From Ralstonia pickettii DTP0602 (GTDB lineage Bacteria; Pseudomonadota; Gammaproteobacteria; Burkholderiales; Burkholderiaceae): 64,000 nt of DNA. Where the stretch lies: contig CP006667.1 in the NCBI GenBank assembly GCA_000471925.1, positions 3,968,001 through 4,032,000 on the forward strand. Reading direction: 5' to 3'. Every line of letters starts with the position of its first letter. The first letter of the stretch is position 1. The position numbers and the translations under genes were made by a program. A model generated the notes under the pieces. That model had not been told where the DNA came from. It did no database searches and saw only the letters and a list, made by a program, of their open reading frames with translations. Of the stretch, positions 1-9,775 are shown piece by piece.

Positions 1-754
1 GGGCATTGGCGGCACGGATGGCAAAGCCGTTGGGATAACGCAGGTCGGCGTAGTCGATCTGCTTGCCCCACTGCTCGGTGACCTGAGGCCATGCCGCCAC
101 GAAACGCCTGACCCGCTGCTCCATGGCCGCGCGCTCGTCTTCGTTCTGCTCGCGGCCAAGCTCAACCACCATGCCGTTGGACAGCTTTGCCCGCCAGGCG
201 TAGCGGCCCGACAGCGCCACTGCCAGCGGCTCGGCCTTGAGCGGCCTGAACCACTGGCGCATGACCTCGAGCTTCTCGATCACGTCGCCTTCGCTGCCCG
301 GCGGCCCGTCCAGCGCCAGCAGCTGTGCATCCTCTTCCGCCTCGGCGGTGTTGGCGACGAACACCTCGCCATAGGTATTGACCAGGCGCCCGCTTTCCGG
401 CGAGCCCCAGGTGCCGAGCGCCTCGTGTTCCTCGACCTCGACCGCCAGGCCGTTGGGCCACTCGCGCCGCACGCTCGCGCGCCGCACCCAAGGCACCGAC
501 TCGAACGCCTGCCGCGCCGCGTTCAGGTCCAGCGTGAAGAAGTTGCCCGAGAGCTTGCCCAGCGCGCTGCCACGCACGCTGGGGGCGTTCACGTGGCGCA
601 GCGCACCACCGTCCATCGGCGCGATCTCCACATGGGTGATGGCAAACACCGGTCGCTGCGCCAGCCACAGCAGGCCCGCCGCGAGCGCCATCAGCGCCAC
701 CACCGCGTACAGCGTGGAAGCGATCAGGTTGAGCAGGCGTGCGTTATGCCACAT
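1..754 (-). CDS. ftsQ: Cell division protein FtsQ (3' end outside window)
   Basis: Bitopic inner-membrane divisome protein that links the early Z-ring proteins to the late FtsBL/FtsWI module. The start (CAT at 752-754) is followed by a short cytoplasmic N-terminus and one membrane segment (about residues 9-32, rich in Leu/Ala/Val), then a POTRA-like periplasmic domain beginning near FAITHVEI. About 251 codons are present and no stop is reached, so the C-terminus and the expected ftsA and ftsZ lie to the left. It follows ddl by 29 nt in the same direction, the usual dcw order. Sequence identity is weakly conserved in this family, so the call rests on topology plus position. Confidence 0.9.
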   Translation of the reverse strand, partial: MWHNARLLNLIASTLYAVVALMALAAGLLWLAQRPVFAITHVEIAPMDGGALRHVNAPSVRGSALGKLSGNFFTLDLNAARQAFESVPWVRRASVRREWPNGLAVEVEEHEALGTWGSPESGRLVNTYGEVFVANTAEAEEDAQLLALDGPPGSEGDVIEKLEVMRQWFRPLKAEPLAVALSGRYAWRAKLSNGMVVELGREQNEDERAAMEQRVRRFVAAWPQVTEQWGKQIDYADLRYPNGFAIRAANA

Positions 755-783
755 GGTCCGGGGCAGTCCTATCGGTTGCGGTG

Positions 784-1767
784 TTATTCGGGTTTCCAGT
801 GCTCGTTCGGATGCAGGTCCAGTGCCGCGGCGGCCACCACCTGCAGCACGAAGTCCTCGTAGCTGATGCCGGCCGCGCGCGCCGCCATCGGCACCAGCGA
901 ATGGCCGGTCATCCCGGGCGAGGTATTCATCTCGAGCAGGAAAGGCTTGCCGTCGGCGCGCAGCATGACGTCGGCGCGCGCCCAGCCGCGGCAGCCCAGT
1001 ACGCGGTAGGCCTGCACCGTCAGCGCCTGGACTTCCCGTTCGACCTCGGGATCCAGACCTGACGGACACAAGTATTGGGTATCGTCAGTAAAGTACTTAT
1101 TTTGATAGTCGTAGTTGGCTTCGGGCGCGACGATGCGGATCACCGGCAGCGCTTCGGCGGTTTCGCCCTCGCCCACCAGCGGGCAGGTCAGCTCGGCGCC
1201 GTCGATGAAAACCTCGGCGATGACGTCGTTATCGAGCGCGGCCGCCTTCTCGAAAGCCGCGCGCATCTGGTCGGCGACGGTCACCTTGGTCAGGCCGATC
1301 GACGAGCCCTCGCGCGCCGGCTTGACGATCAGCGGCAGGCCCAGGTCGGCGGCCACGGCGTCAAAGTCGGTGTCCGCGTGCAGCATGGCAAAGCGCGGTG
1401 TGGCCAGGTCGTGGGTCATCCACAGGCGCTTGGTGGCCTGCTTGTCCATCGCCATGGCCGAGGCCAGCACGCCGCTGCCGGTATATGGCACGCCGAGCTG
1501 CTCGAGCAGGCCCTGCATGGTGCCGTCCTCGCCGTAGCGGCCGTGCAGCGCGATAAAGACGCGATCAAACTTGGCCGCGGCCAGTTCGGCCACACCCTGC
1601 AGGCCCGGGTCGAACGGGTGCGCATCGACGCCGCGCGAACGCAGCGCGGCCAGCACGCCGTTGCCCGACATCAGCGAGATCTCGCGCTCGGCCGAGCGGC
1701 CGCCCAGCAGCACGCCGACCTTGCCCAGCGACTTGGGATCGATAGTGGGATGGGCGACGAAGCTCAT
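784..1767 (-). CDS. ddlB: D-alanine--D-alanine ligase
   Basis: Cytoplasmic ATP-grasp enzyme that joins two D-Ala for the murein stem peptide. The 327 residues begin [11 protein letters not shown] and carry the N-terminal [14 protein letters not shown] segment (substrate and ATP binding), the [10 protein letters not shown] loop of the ATP-grasp fold, and the C-terminal [15 protein letters not shown] segment with the Mg-binding Glu and Asn. The start at 1767 was chosen because it forms an ATGA overlap with the murC stop; the longer open frame upstream is only the murC antiframe. Length is typical of DdlB (about 300-330 aa). Confidence 0.96.
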   Translation of the reverse strand: MSFVAHPTIDPKSLGKVGVLLGGRSAEREISLMSGNGVLAALRSRGVDAHPFDPGLQGVAELAAAKFDRVFIALHGRYGEDGTMQGLLEQLGVPYTGSGVLASAMAMDKQATKRLWMTHDLATPRFAMLHADTDFDAVAADLGLPLIVKPAREGSSIGLTKVTVADQMRAAFEKAAALDNDVIAEVFIDGAELTCPLVGEGETAEALPVIRIVAPEANYDYQNKYFTDDTQYLCPSGLDPEVEREVQALTVQAYRVLGCRGWARADVMLRADGKPFLLEMNTSPGMTGHSLVPMAARAAGISYEDFVLQVVAAAALDLHPNEHWKPE

Positions 1768-3191
1768 TGCTGGCCTCCCGCTTGCACCGATTGCTGGTGC
1801 GACACCAGTTGTCCCGGCACGGTCCCGATCGAGCCCGCGCCCATCGTCACGACCACATCGCCGGGCCGGACGGCATTCAGGATGGCCTGCGGCATTTCTT
1901 CCATCTGCTCCACGAAAACAGGTTCGACCTTGCCGGCCACGCGCAGCGCGCGGGTCAGCGCACGACCGTCGGCCGCCACGATCGGCGTCTCGCCGGCGGC
2001 GTAGACCTCGGACAGCAGCAGCGCATCGACAGTGCCCAGGACCTTGACGAAGTCCTCGAAACAATCCCGCGTACGGGTAAAGCGGTGCGGCTGGAACGCC
2101 AGCACCAGGCGGCGATCGGGGAACGCACCGCGCGCCGCGGCCAGCGTCGCGGCCATCTCCACCGGGTGGTGGCCGTAGTCGTCCACCAGCGTGAAGGTGC
2201 CGGCGCCGTCGGGCGTGGCGACCTCGCCGTAGCGCTGGAAGCGCCGGCCCACGCCGTGGAACTCGCGCAGCGCCTTGACGATGGCGGCGTCGGGCACTTC
2301 CAGCTCGGTGGCGATGGCGATCGCCGCCAGCGCGTTCTGCACGTTGTGCAGGCCGGGCAGGTTCAGCACGATCTCCAGCGGCGGCTCGGCATGGCCATTG
2401 AGCTGGCGCAGCACGGTGAAGTGCATCTGGCCGTCGACCGCGCGCGCCTCCACGGCACGGATCTGCGCGTCTTCGGCAAACCCGTAGCGCACCACCGGCT
2501 TGGACACGAACGGCAGGATCTCGCGCACGTTGGGATCGTCCACGCACAGCACGGCGATGCCGTAGAACGGCAGCCGCTGGGTGAATTCGATGAACGCCTG
2601 CTTGAGCCGGGCAAAGTCGTGCCCGTAGGTGTCCATATGGTCGGCATCGATATTGGTGATGACCTCGATGACCGGGAACAGGTTCAGGAACGACGCGTCG
2701 GACTCATCCGCCTCGGCCACGATGAAGTCGCCGGTGCCCAGGCGCGCATTAGCGCCGGCCGAGTTCAGGCGGCCGCCGATCACGAAGGTCGGATCGAGCC
2801 CGCCTTCGGCCAGCACCGATGCCACCAGGCTGGTGGTAGTGGTCTTGCCGTGCGTGCCGGCGATGGCCACGCCCTGCTTCAGGCGCATCAGTTCGGCCAG
2901 CATCACCGCGCGCGGCACCACCGGGATGCGCTTGCTTCGGGCAGCCAGCACTTCAGGGTTGTCGCCGCTGACCGCGGTCGATACCACCACGGCGTTTGCG
3001 CCGGTAACGTTGGCCGCGTCATGCCCGTGCATGACCGTGGCGCCCAGCGAGGCCAGGCGCCGCGTGGCGGCATTGCTGCCCACGTCCGAACCCGAGACCT
3101 TGTATCCCAGGTTCAGCAGGACCTCGGCGATGCCGCTCATGCCGGCCCCGCCGATGCCCACGAAGTGGATGTTCTTGACGATATGCTTCAT
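1764..3191 (-). CDS. murC: UDP-N-acetylmuramate--L-alanine ligase
   Basis: First Mur ligase: adds L-Ala to UDP-MurNAc with ATP in the cytoplasm. The 475 residues show the N-terminal Rossmann motif [12 protein letters not shown] (about 12-23), the P-loop GTHGKTTTT (about 112-120), the central HMDTYGHDF region and the C-terminal [11 protein letters not shown] segment typical of MurC. It lies 22 nt after murG and overlaps ddl by 4 nt, so translational coupling is likely. Confidence 0.97.
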   Translation of the reverse strand: MKHIVKNIHFVGIGGAGMSGIAEVLLNLGYKVSGSDVGSNAATRRLASLGATVMHGHDAANVTGANAVVVSTAVSGDNPEVLAARSKRIPVVPRAVMLAELMRLKQGVAIAGTHGKTTTTSLVASVLAEGGLDPTFVIGGRLNSAGANARLGTGDFIVAEADESDASFLNLFPVIEVITNIDADHMDTYGHDFARLKQAFIEFTQRLPFYGIAVLCVDDPNVREILPFVSKPVVRYGFAEDAQIRAVEARAVDGQMHFTVLRQLNGHAEPPLEIVLNLPGLHNVQNALAAIAIATELEVPDAAIVKALREFHGVGRRFQRYGEVATPDGAGTFTLVDDYGHHPVEMAATLAAARGAFPDRRLVLAFQPHRFTRTRDCFEDFVKVLGTVDALLLSEVYAAGETPIVAADGRALTRALRVAGKVEPVFVEQMEEMPQAILNAVRPGDVVVTMGAGSIGTVPGQLVSHQQSVQAGGQQ

Positions 3192-3213
3192 TCGATTGCT
3201 GCTTAAATAGGCT

Positions 3214-4284
3214 TCAGTCCCTGGCCAGCTGACTGCAGATCTCGGCGACGCGCCGGGTTGCCTCAGGTTTGGCCAGTCCGCGCGCCAGGCGCGCCATGTC
3301 TTTCAGCTGCGGCCGGGTCAGGCTGGCGATGGTTTGCGCCAGCCCCTCGGCCGTCAGGTCTTTCTGCTGCACCAGCAGGGCCGCGCCCTGCTTCGACAAA
3401 AATTCCGCGTTGGTGGTCTGGTGGTCGTCCACCGCGTGCGGAAACGGCACGAACAGCGCCGCCACGCCCGCGGCGGCCACTTCCGACACCGTCATCGCGC
3501 CGGCGCGGCAGATCACCAGGTCCGCATCGGCATAGGCACGCGCCATGTCGTCGATAAACGGCAGGGTCTGCGCCGGCACCTGCGCGGCCGCGTAATTGGC
3601 GCGCAGCGTGTCGATCTGCTTCGCGCCCGCCTGGTGCGTGACCACCGGGCGCTCGCCCTCGGGCAGCAGCGCGACGGCCTTGGGTACCACCTCGTTCAGT
3701 GCCGCCGCGCCCAGGCTGCCGCCCACCACCAGGATGCGCAGCGGGCCGGGGCGCTGGTCGTAGCGCGCTTCCGGCGCATCGAGATGCGCCACTTCCTCGC
3801 GCACCGGGTTGCCGGTCCACTCGCCGCCGGGCAGCGTGTCCGGGAACGCGCACAGCACGCGGTCGGCCACCTTGGCCAGCACCTTGTTGGCCAGGCCGGC
3901 GATCGAGTTCTGCTCGTGCAGCACCAGCGGCCGCCCCAGCAGCGACGCCATCATGCCCGCCGGGAAGGTGATATAGCCGCCCATGCCCAGCACCACGCTC
4001 GGGCGCACCCGGCGCAGCGCGCCGATGCTTTGCCAGAACGCGCGCAGCAAGTTCAGCGGCAGCAGGAACTTGGTCACCAGGCCCTTGCCGCGCAGCCCGC
4101 CGAACTGGATGAACTCCATCGGGATGTCGTGCTTGGGCACCAGCGTGGCTTCCATGCCGGTGCGGTTGCCCAGCCAGACCACCTTCCAGCCTTGCTCGCG
4201 CAGCGCGTGCGCGACCGCCAGCCCCGGGAACACGTGTCCCCCGGTGCCGCCGGCCATCACGAGCAGGGTGCGCGGTGCGGTCAT
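3214..4284 (-). CDS. murG: Undecaprenyl-PP-MurNAc-pentapeptide GlcNAc transferase
   Basis: Membrane-associated GT28 glycosyltransferase that makes lipid II from lipid I and UDP-GlcNAc. It is 356 residues with the N-terminal glycine loop [10 protein letters not shown] (about 12-21), the [11 protein letters not shown] segment, the second glycine loop GGSLGA, and the C-terminal donor-binding region [15 protein letters not shown]. Start [10 protein letters not shown]. The start codon overlaps the stop of a 35-codon ORF that itself overlaps the ftsW stop (see 4281-4388), an unusual joint. Confidence 0.97.
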   Translation of the reverse strand: MTAPRTLLVMAGGTGGHVFPGLAVAHALREQGWKVVWLGNRTGMEATLVPKHDIPMEFIQFGGLRGKGLVTKFLLPLNLLRAFWQSIGALRRVRPSVVLGMGGYITFPAGMMASLLGRPLVLHEQNSIAGLANKVLAKVADRVLCAFPDTLPGGEWTGNPVREEVAHLDAPEARYDQRPGPLRILVVGGSLGAAALNEVVPKAVALLPEGERPVVTHQAGAKQIDTLRANYAAAQVPAQTLPFIDDMARAYADADLVICRAGAMTVSEVAAAGVAALFVPFPHAVDDHQTTNAEFLSKQGAALLVQQKDLTAEGLAQTIASLTRPQLKDMARLARGLAKPEATRRVAEICSQLARD

Positions 4285-4421
4285 GCCCGGCCTCCGCGCG
4301 TCGGTACGCGATTGTGGCTGCGCGCGGCGCGCATGGCTTCACCCACACGCGGCATACCGGGCATCGAGGACTGACGCGTTGCCGTCATACCTTGCCTCCA
4401 CGCATCAACACACGATTCTCG
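4271..4421 (-). repeat. Degenerate tandem duplication of the ftsW/murG junction
   Basis: Bases 4271-4317 and 4375-4421 align without gaps at an offset of 104. The core 4271-4284 and 4375-4388 differ at 2 of 14 positions. The 37 bases from 4281 and from 4385 match at about 26 positions, and most differences are A/G transitions. The first copy holds the murG start, the second the ftsW stop. This is counted by eye. Confidence 0.55.
4281..4388 (-). CDS. 35-codon ORF bridging ftsW and murG (hypothetical)
   Basis: An open frame begins with an ATG overlapping the ftsW TGA (ATGA at 4385-4388) and ends with a TGA overlapping the murG ATG (ATGA at 4281-4284). Its predicted peptide starts MTATRQSS, like MurG (MTAPRTLL), and ends [10 protein letters not shown], like FtsW ([10 protein letters not shown]). 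This is what a tandem duplication of the ftsW/murG joint would leave. No domain or membrane segment is visible. It may serve only to carry ribosomes from ftsW to murG; whether the peptide is stable or useful is unknown. Confidence 0.4.
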   Translation of the reverse strand: MTATRQSSMPGMPRVGEAMRAARSHNRVPTRGGRA

Positions 4422-5626
4422 TAATCAATCCGCAGCAAGATCGCCAACGCCACGCAGTTCATCAAAATCCCCGAGCCGCCGTAGCTCACCAGCGGCAGCG
4501 TCAGCCCCTTGGTCGGCAGCAGGCCCAGGTTCACGCCCATATTGATAAAGGTCTGCCAGCCGATCCACACGCCGATGCCCTTGGCCACCAGGCCGGCAAA
4601 GGTGCGATCCAGCTGCAGCGCGGTGCGGCCGATATTGAAGGCGCGCCGTACCAGCCAGTAGAACAGCACGATCACCACCAGCACGCCGATAAAGCCGAAT
4701 TCCTCGCCGATCACGGCGAGGATGAAGTCGGTATGCGCCTCGGGCAGGTAGTGAAGCTTTTCGATGCTGCCGCCCAGCCCCACCCCGGCCCACTCGCCGC
4801 GGCCGAAGGCGATCAGCGAGTGCGTGAGCTGGTAGGCCTTGCCCAGCGCATTGCTCTCTTCCCACGGGTTCAGGTAGGCGAAGATCCGCTCGCGCCGCCA
4901 GGGCGAGGCCGTGATCAGCAGCGCGAACGCGCCCACCGCCACGCCGACCAGCCCGGCGAACAGCTTGCCGTTGATGCCGCCCAGGAACAGGATGCCCATG
5001 GCCACCGCGGCGATCACCAGGAACGCACCCATGTCAGGCTCGAGCAGCAGCAGCATGCCCACCACCACCACCGCCACGCCCATCGGCAAAAAGCCCTTGG
5101 ACAGGGTCTGCATCCACTCCTGCTTGCGCACCGTGTAGTTGGCCGCGTACAGCACCACCGCCAGCTTCATCAGTTCGGACGGCTGGAAGTTCATCACGCC
5201 CAGCGGGATCCAGCGGCGCGCGCCGTTCACGCCCTTGCCGACGAACGGGACCAGCACGATCACCAGCAGGATCAGCGCGAAGATAAAGAGCTTGGGCGCA
5301 TAGCGGTCCCAGACCTTGACCGGAACCTGGAACGCCGCCAGCCCCACCGACAGCCCGATCAGCAGTGCGAACGCGTGGCGCAGCAGGAAGTGGCTCTCGC
5401 GGTAGTTGGCGTAGCGCGGCGAATCCGGCAGCGCGATCGAGGCCGAATAGACCATCACCAGGCCGAGCGCGAGCAGTACGATCGACACCCACAGCATGGG
5501 CTGGTCGTACTCCATCATGCGGGAGCGGGTCGGCTTGACGCCCGACACCGCATCGCGCAGGCCACCCCAGGCATTGCCGATGGTGGCGCCGATGAAACCG
5601 CTGCGCTTGACCTGCGTTTCGCTCAT
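4385..5626 (-). CDS. ftsW: Lipid II polymerase / division SEDS protein FtsW
   Basis: Polytopic SEDS-family glycosyltransferase that polymerises lipid II at the septum together with FtsI. At 413 residues it is of typical length (E. coli 414), with about ten membrane segments, and the family motifs [21 protein letters not shown] and the C-terminal [14 protein letters not shown]. The start [10 protein letters not shown] overlaps the murD stop by 4 nt. The C-terminus [10 protein letters not shown] is echoed in the small downstream ORF. Confidence 0.97.
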   Translation of the reverse strand: MSETQVKRSGFIGATIGNAWGGLRDAVSGVKPTRSRMMEYDQPMLWVSIVLLALGLVMVYSASIALPDSPRYANYRESHFLLRHAFALLIGLSVGLAAFQVPVKVWDRYAPKLFIFALILLVIVLVPFVGKGVNGARRWIPLGVMNFQPSELMKLAVVLYAANYTVRKQEWMQTLSKGFLPMGVAVVVVGMLLLLEPDMGAFLVIAAVAMGILFLGGINGKLFAGLVGVAVGAFALLITASPWRRERIFAYLNPWEESNALGKAYQLTHSLIAFGRGEWAGVGLGGSIEKLHYLPEAHTDFILAVIGEEFGFIGVLVVIVLFYWLVRRAFNIGRTALQLDRTFAGLVAKGIGVWIGWQTFINMGVNLGLLPTKGLTLPLVSYGGSGILMNCVALAILLRIDYENRVLMRGGKV

Positions 5627-7134
5627 GGCAGGATCCCCCGGGACAGTGCCAGTTCTTCCACCGCGGCGCGGAACACTTCAGCGCGGTGCACGTAGTTGCG
5701 GAACATGTCGAGGCTAGCGCACGCCGGCGACAGCAGCACCACGTCGCCTGCTTCGGCCAGCTCGGTCGACTTGGCGACCGCCTCTTCCAGCGTCGGCGCG
5801 TCGACCAGGCTGGCGCCGCTGCCCTGCAGCGCGTCGCGCAGCTCAGCCGCGGCGCGTCCGATCAGCACCACCGCGCGCGCGTACTGCGCCACCGGCGCGG
5901 CCAGCGGCGAGAAGTCCTGGCCCTTGCCTTCGCCACCGGCAATCAGCACCACGCGCTTATCCAGCCCGGACAGCGCGGCCACGGTCGCGCCGACATTGGT
6001 GCCCTTGCTGTCGTCGAAATACTCGACGTCATCGATGGTGGCGACCCACTCCACGCGATGCGGCTCGCCGCGGTACTCGCGCAGGCCGTGCAGCAGCGCG
6101 TTCATCGGCAGGTCGATGGCACGGCACAGCGCCAGCGCGGCCATTGCGTTGGTCGCGTTGTGCATGCCGCGGATATGCAGCGCATCGGCCGGCATCAGGC
6201 GCTTGTGGCGCACCGGCACGGCTTCCCGGACCAGCTCCGCGGCCTTGCGGCGGCGCGGCTTGCCCTCCCCTTCCGCCTCCGCATCGGGTTCGGCCAGCAC
6301 CAGCCAGGGCATGCCGCCCTCGCGCAGGATGCCGAAGCTGCCCGGCACTTCGGGCAGGTCGGTGCCAAAGGTCACCGGTGTGCGGCCCGGGCGCGCCATG
6401 TCCAGCGTCAAGCGGTCATTGCGGTTGAGCACCTGCACGCAGGCGCTGTCCGCCGGCCCGAAGATACGGGCCTTGGAGGCGGCATAGGCCTCCATCGAAC
6501 CGTGCCAGTCCAGGTGGTCCTGCGTCACGTTGAGCACGGTGGCCGCATGCGGCGCCAGCGTGTGCGTGGTTTCGAGCTGGAAGCTCGACAGCTCCAGCAC
6601 CCAGACCTCCGGCAGCGTCGCCGAGGCGATGCAGGCCGACAGCTTGTCCAGCGCCGACGGGCTGATATTGCCCGCCACTGCCACGCTCTTGCCGGTGCGC
6701 TCGACCAGCCGGCCGGTCAGCGCGGTGGTGGTGGTCTTGCCGTTGGTGCCGGTGATCGCCAGGATCTTCGGGGCGTAGCCCGACTCGGCTTCGAGATGCT
6801 TCAGCGCCCGCACGAACAGCTCGATCTCACCCCACACGGGGACACCGCGTGCCTGCGCGGCAGCCAACAGCGCACCAGTACCGGCTTCCAGCGGCGACAG
6901 GCCCGGGCTGATCGCCACCAGGCCGATGCCGTCGAGCAGGCTGTCGGCGAACGGGCCGCCGACGAATTCGGCCGAAGTCAGCTCGGCCTGCAGGAAGACA
7001 AGGTTGGCGGGGGCCTCGCGCGTGTCGGCCACGCGCACCGCGCAGCCGTTCAGGCCACACCAGCGCGCCATGGCCAGGCCCGATTCGCCAAGGCCCAGTA
7101 CCAGCACATGAGGTTTTTGCAGCTCGCCAAACAC
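5623..7134 (-). CDS. murD: UDP-N-acetylmuramoyl-L-alanine--D-glutamate ligase
   Basis: Adds D-Glu to UDP-MurNAc-L-Ala in the cytoplasm. The P-loop GTNGKTTTT sits at about 129-137, followed by [17 protein letters not shown] and [11 protein letters not shown], all MurD signatures. At 503 residues it is longer than E. coli MurD (438). Part of the excess is a charged stretch at about 278-315 ([17 protein letters not shown]) between the central and C-terminal domains, which looks like a surface loop. It is separated from mraY by 57 nt and overlaps ftsW by 4 nt. Confidence 0.96.
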   Translation of the reverse strand: MFGELQKPHVLVLGLGESGLAMARWCGLNGCAVRVADTREAPANLVFLQAELTSAEFVGGPFADSLLDGIGLVAISPGLSPLEAGTGALLAAAQARGVPVWGEIELFVRALKHLEAESGYAPKILAITGTNGKTTTTALTGRLVERTGKSVAVAGNISPSALDKLSACIASATLPEVWVLELSSFQLETTHTLAPHAATVLNVTQDHLDWHGSMEAYAASKARIFGPADSACVQVLNRNDRLTLDMARPGRTPVTFGTDLPEVPGSFGILREGGMPWLVLAEPDAEAEGEGKPRRRKAAELVREAVPVRHKRLMPADALHIRGMHNATNAMAALALCRAIDLPMNALLHGLREYRGEPHRVEWVATIDDVEYFDDSKGTNVGATVAALSGLDKRVVLIAGGEGKGQDFSPLAAPVAQYARAVVLIGRAAAELRDALQGSGASLVDAPTLEEAVAKSTELAEAGDVVLLSPACASLDMFRNYVHRAEVFRAAVEELALSRGILP

Positions 7135-7191
7135 TTCGATTTCCTGCCTTTGGTTTCCTGTATCTATATAGAGAGCGCCGTCAGTCCCTGA

Positions 7192-8361
7192 TCAGCGCAA
7201 CTTCAGTGTCGACAACCCGATCAGCACCAGCAGCATGGTGATGATCCAGAAGCGCACCGTGACCTGCGTTTCCTTCCAGCCGCTCAGCTCGAAATGGTGG
7301 TGCAGCGGCGCCATCCGAAACAGCCGCCGGCCCTCACCATAACGGCGCTTGGTGATCTTGAACCACGTCACCTGCAGCATCACCGACAGCGTTTCCACCA
7401 CGAAGATGCCGCCCATCACGAACAGCACGATTTCCTGGCGCACGATCACCGCCACCGTGCCGAGCGCGCCGCCCAGCGCCAGCGCGCCCACGTCGCCCAT
7501 GAACACCTGCGCCGGATGCGCGTTGAACCAGAGGAAGGCCAGCCCCGCCCCGCCCAGCGCCGAGCAGAAGATCAGCAGCTCGCCCGCGCCCGGGATATGC
7601 GGGAACAGCAGGTACTTGCTGTAGACCGAGCTGCCCATCACATAGGCAAACACGCCCAGCCCGCTGCCGACCAGCACCACCGGCATGATCACGAGCCCGT
7701 CCAGCCCGTCGGTCAGGTTGACCGCGTTGCTCGAGCCGACGATCACCAGGTAGGTCAGCACGATGAAGCCGGCCACGCCCAGCGGGTAGCTGATTTCCTT
7801 GAAGAAGGGCACGATCAGGTTGGACTTGTACGGCATGTCCAGCGACAGCCCGCCCTCGACCCAGCTCAGGAACAGGTCCCACACCTTCACGTTGCTGCTT
7901 TCCGACACCGAGAACGCCAGGTAGACCGCGGCCACCAGGCCGATCAGCGTCTGCCAGAAAAACTTCTCGCGGCTCGACATGCCGCGTGGGTCGCGATAGA
8001 CCACCTTGCGGTAGTCGTCGACCCAGCCGATCGCGCCATAGCCGAAGGTAACCAGCATCACCACCCAGATAAAACGGTTGCCCCAGTCGCACCACAGCAG
8101 CGTCGACACCGCGATGGACACCAGCACCAGCACGCCGCCCATGGTCGGCGTGCCGGCCTTGACCAGGTGCGTCTGCGGGCCGATGGTGCGTACCGCCTGG
8201 CCGACCTTCAGCTCGGTCAGCTTGCGGATCACCCACGGACCGAACGCCAGGCCGATCAGGAGCGCGGTGAGGTTGGCCATCACCGCGCGAAAGGTCAGGT
8301 AGTTGACGACCCGGAGGAAGCTGTAGTCGTTTTGCAGCCACTGGGCCAGAGCCAATAACAT
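7192..8361 (-). CDS. mraY: Phospho-MurNAc-pentapeptide translocase MraY
   Basis: Integral membrane enzyme that transfers phospho-MurNAc-pentapeptide to undecaprenyl phosphate, giving lipid I. It has 389 residues with about ten membrane segments, the aspartate motifs GWVDDYRKV and NLTDGLDGL, and the C-terminal [15 protein letters not shown] histidine motif. It lies 13 nt after murF. Start [10 protein letters not shown]. Confidence 0.97.
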   Translation of the reverse strand: MLLALAQWLQNDYSFLRVVNYLTFRAVMANLTALLIGLAFGPWVIRKLTELKVGQAVRTIGPQTHLVKAGTPTMGGVLVLVSIAVSTLLWCDWGNRFIWVVMLVTFGYGAIGWVDDYRKVVYRDPRGMSSREKFFWQTLIGLVAAVYLAFSVSESSNVKVWDLFLSWVEGGLSLDMPYKSNLIVPFFKEISYPLGVAGFIVLTYLVIVGSSNAVNLTDGLDGLVIMPVVLVGSGLGVFAYVMGSSVYSKYLLFPHIPGAGELLIFCSALGGAGLAFLWFNAHPAQVFMGDVGALALGGALGTVAVIVRQEIVLFVMGGIFVVETLSVMLQVTWFKITKRRYGEGRRLFRMAPLHHHFELSGWKETQVTVRFWIITMLLVLIGLSTLKLR

Positions 8362-8374
8362 CGTGTTGTCTTAT

Positions 8375-9775
8375 TTAATATGCGGAAGTGTCTGCGACCA
8401 GCGCAGCGACCATCCGTTCCATGCGCATGAAGCGCGATCCCTTCACCAGCACGGCGCCCGCTTGCGCCACCATGCCCCTGCTGTCTTCCTCCAGCGCCTT
8501 GGCCAGTGCCTCGGCGGTGCCAAAATGGCGGGCGCCCGCGCCGAACGCCTGCACGGCGTGCACGGCCAACTCACCGGTCGCCCACAGCGTGTCGATGCCT
8601 CGCGCCCGCGCGTAGGCACCGATTTCTTCGTGGAAGGCCGGGCCCTGGTCGCCCACTTCGCCCATGTCGCCGAGCACCAGCACGCGCGGCGCGGCGAAGC
8701 CGGCCAGCACGTCGATGGCGGCGCGCATGGAGTCGGGGTTGGCGTTATATGTATCGTCGATCAGCACCGTGCCGCCCGGCGTGTACTTGACCTGCAGCCG
8801 GCCCTTGATCGCCTTGAAGCCGGCCAGGCCCGCCTGGATCACCGGCACGCGCACGCCCGCGGCCAGCGCGCAGGCGATCGCGGCCAGCGCGTTGCGCACG
8901 TTGTGCTCGCCCAGCAGCGCGAGCCTGACTTCAAATGCATGGCCCGGTGCGCGCACCTGCATCACCTGCACGCCGTCGATGAGCGCCACGGTGGCATGCA
9001 CATCGGCCCGCTGCGAGGTGCCGAACGACAGCGCGCGGCGCGCGCCGGCGGCTTCGCGCCACACCGGCGCGTAGACGCCGCCGCTTTCCGCGTCGAGCGG
9101 GTACACCGCCACGCCGCCGGCGGGCAGCGCCGCGATCGCGGCCGCGTGCTCGTGCGCCACGGCTTCCACGCTGACCATGAATTCCTGGTGCTCGCGCTGC
9201 GCGTTGGTGATCACCGCCACGGTGGGCTGGGCGATGCCGGCCAGGTAGACCGTCTCGCCCGGATGGTTCATGCCGAGCTCCAGCACCGCCAGCTTGTGGG
9301 TGGCGCGCAGGCGCAGCACCGTCAGCGGCAGGCCGATATCGTTATTCAGGTTGCCGCCGGTGGCCAGGCGTTGGCCCTCGCCCACCGCCGCGGCGAAGAT
9401 GGCCGCGATCATTTCCTTGACCGTGGTCTTGCCGTTGCTGCCGGTCACCGCCACCGCCGGCAGCGTGAACTGGCGGCGCCAGCCCGCGCCCAGCTCGCCC
9501 AGCGCGATGCGGGTGTCGGGTGCAACGATGGCCGGCACGCCGCCATCGACCTCGCGGCTGACCAGTACCGCGGCGGCGCCGCGCGCGACCACGTCGGCGA
9601 TAAAGTCGTGCGCGTCGAAGCGCTCGCCCTTGAGCGCGACGAACAGGTCGCCGGGCTCGACGGTACGGCTGTCGGTATGCACGCGCGAGAATGCCACGGC
9701 GCCGTCGCCGGAAATGCGCGCGCCGGCGATCCAGCCGGCGGCTTGCTGCAAGGTGGTCATGTTGGACTGGCTCAT
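8375..9775 (-). CDS. murF: UDP-MurNAc-tripeptide--D-Ala-D-Ala ligase
   Basis: Adds the D-Ala-D-Ala dipeptide made by Ddl, completing the pentapeptide. Its 466 residues carry the P-loop GSNGKTTVKEM (about 112-122), NAQREHQEFM, and DDTYNANPDSM typical of MurF. The start MSQSNMTTLQ overlaps the murE stop (ATGA); a second Met five residues on is the alternative start. Confidence 0.96.
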   Translation of the reverse strand: MSQSNMTTLQQAAGWIAGARISGDGAVAFSRVHTDSRTVEPGDLFVALKGERFDAHDFIADVVARGAAAVLVSREVDGGVPAIVAPDTRIALGELGAGWRRQFTLPAVAVTGSNGKTTVKEMIAAIFAAAVGEGQRLATGGNLNNDIGLPLTVLRLRATHKLAVLELGMNHPGETVYLAGIAQPTVAVITNAQREHQEFMVSVEAVAHEHAAAIAALPAGGVAVYPLDAESGGVYAPVWREAAGARRALSFGTSQRADVHATVALIDGVQVMQVRAPGHAFEVRLALLGEHNVRNALAAIACALAAGVRVPVIQAGLAGFKAIKGRLQVKYTPGGTVLIDDTYNANPDSMRAAIDVLAGFAAPRVLVLGDMGEVGDQGPAFHEEIGAYARARGIDTLWATGELAVHAVQAFGAGARHFGTAEALAKALEEDSRGMVAQAGAVLVKGSRFMRMERMVAALVADTSAY

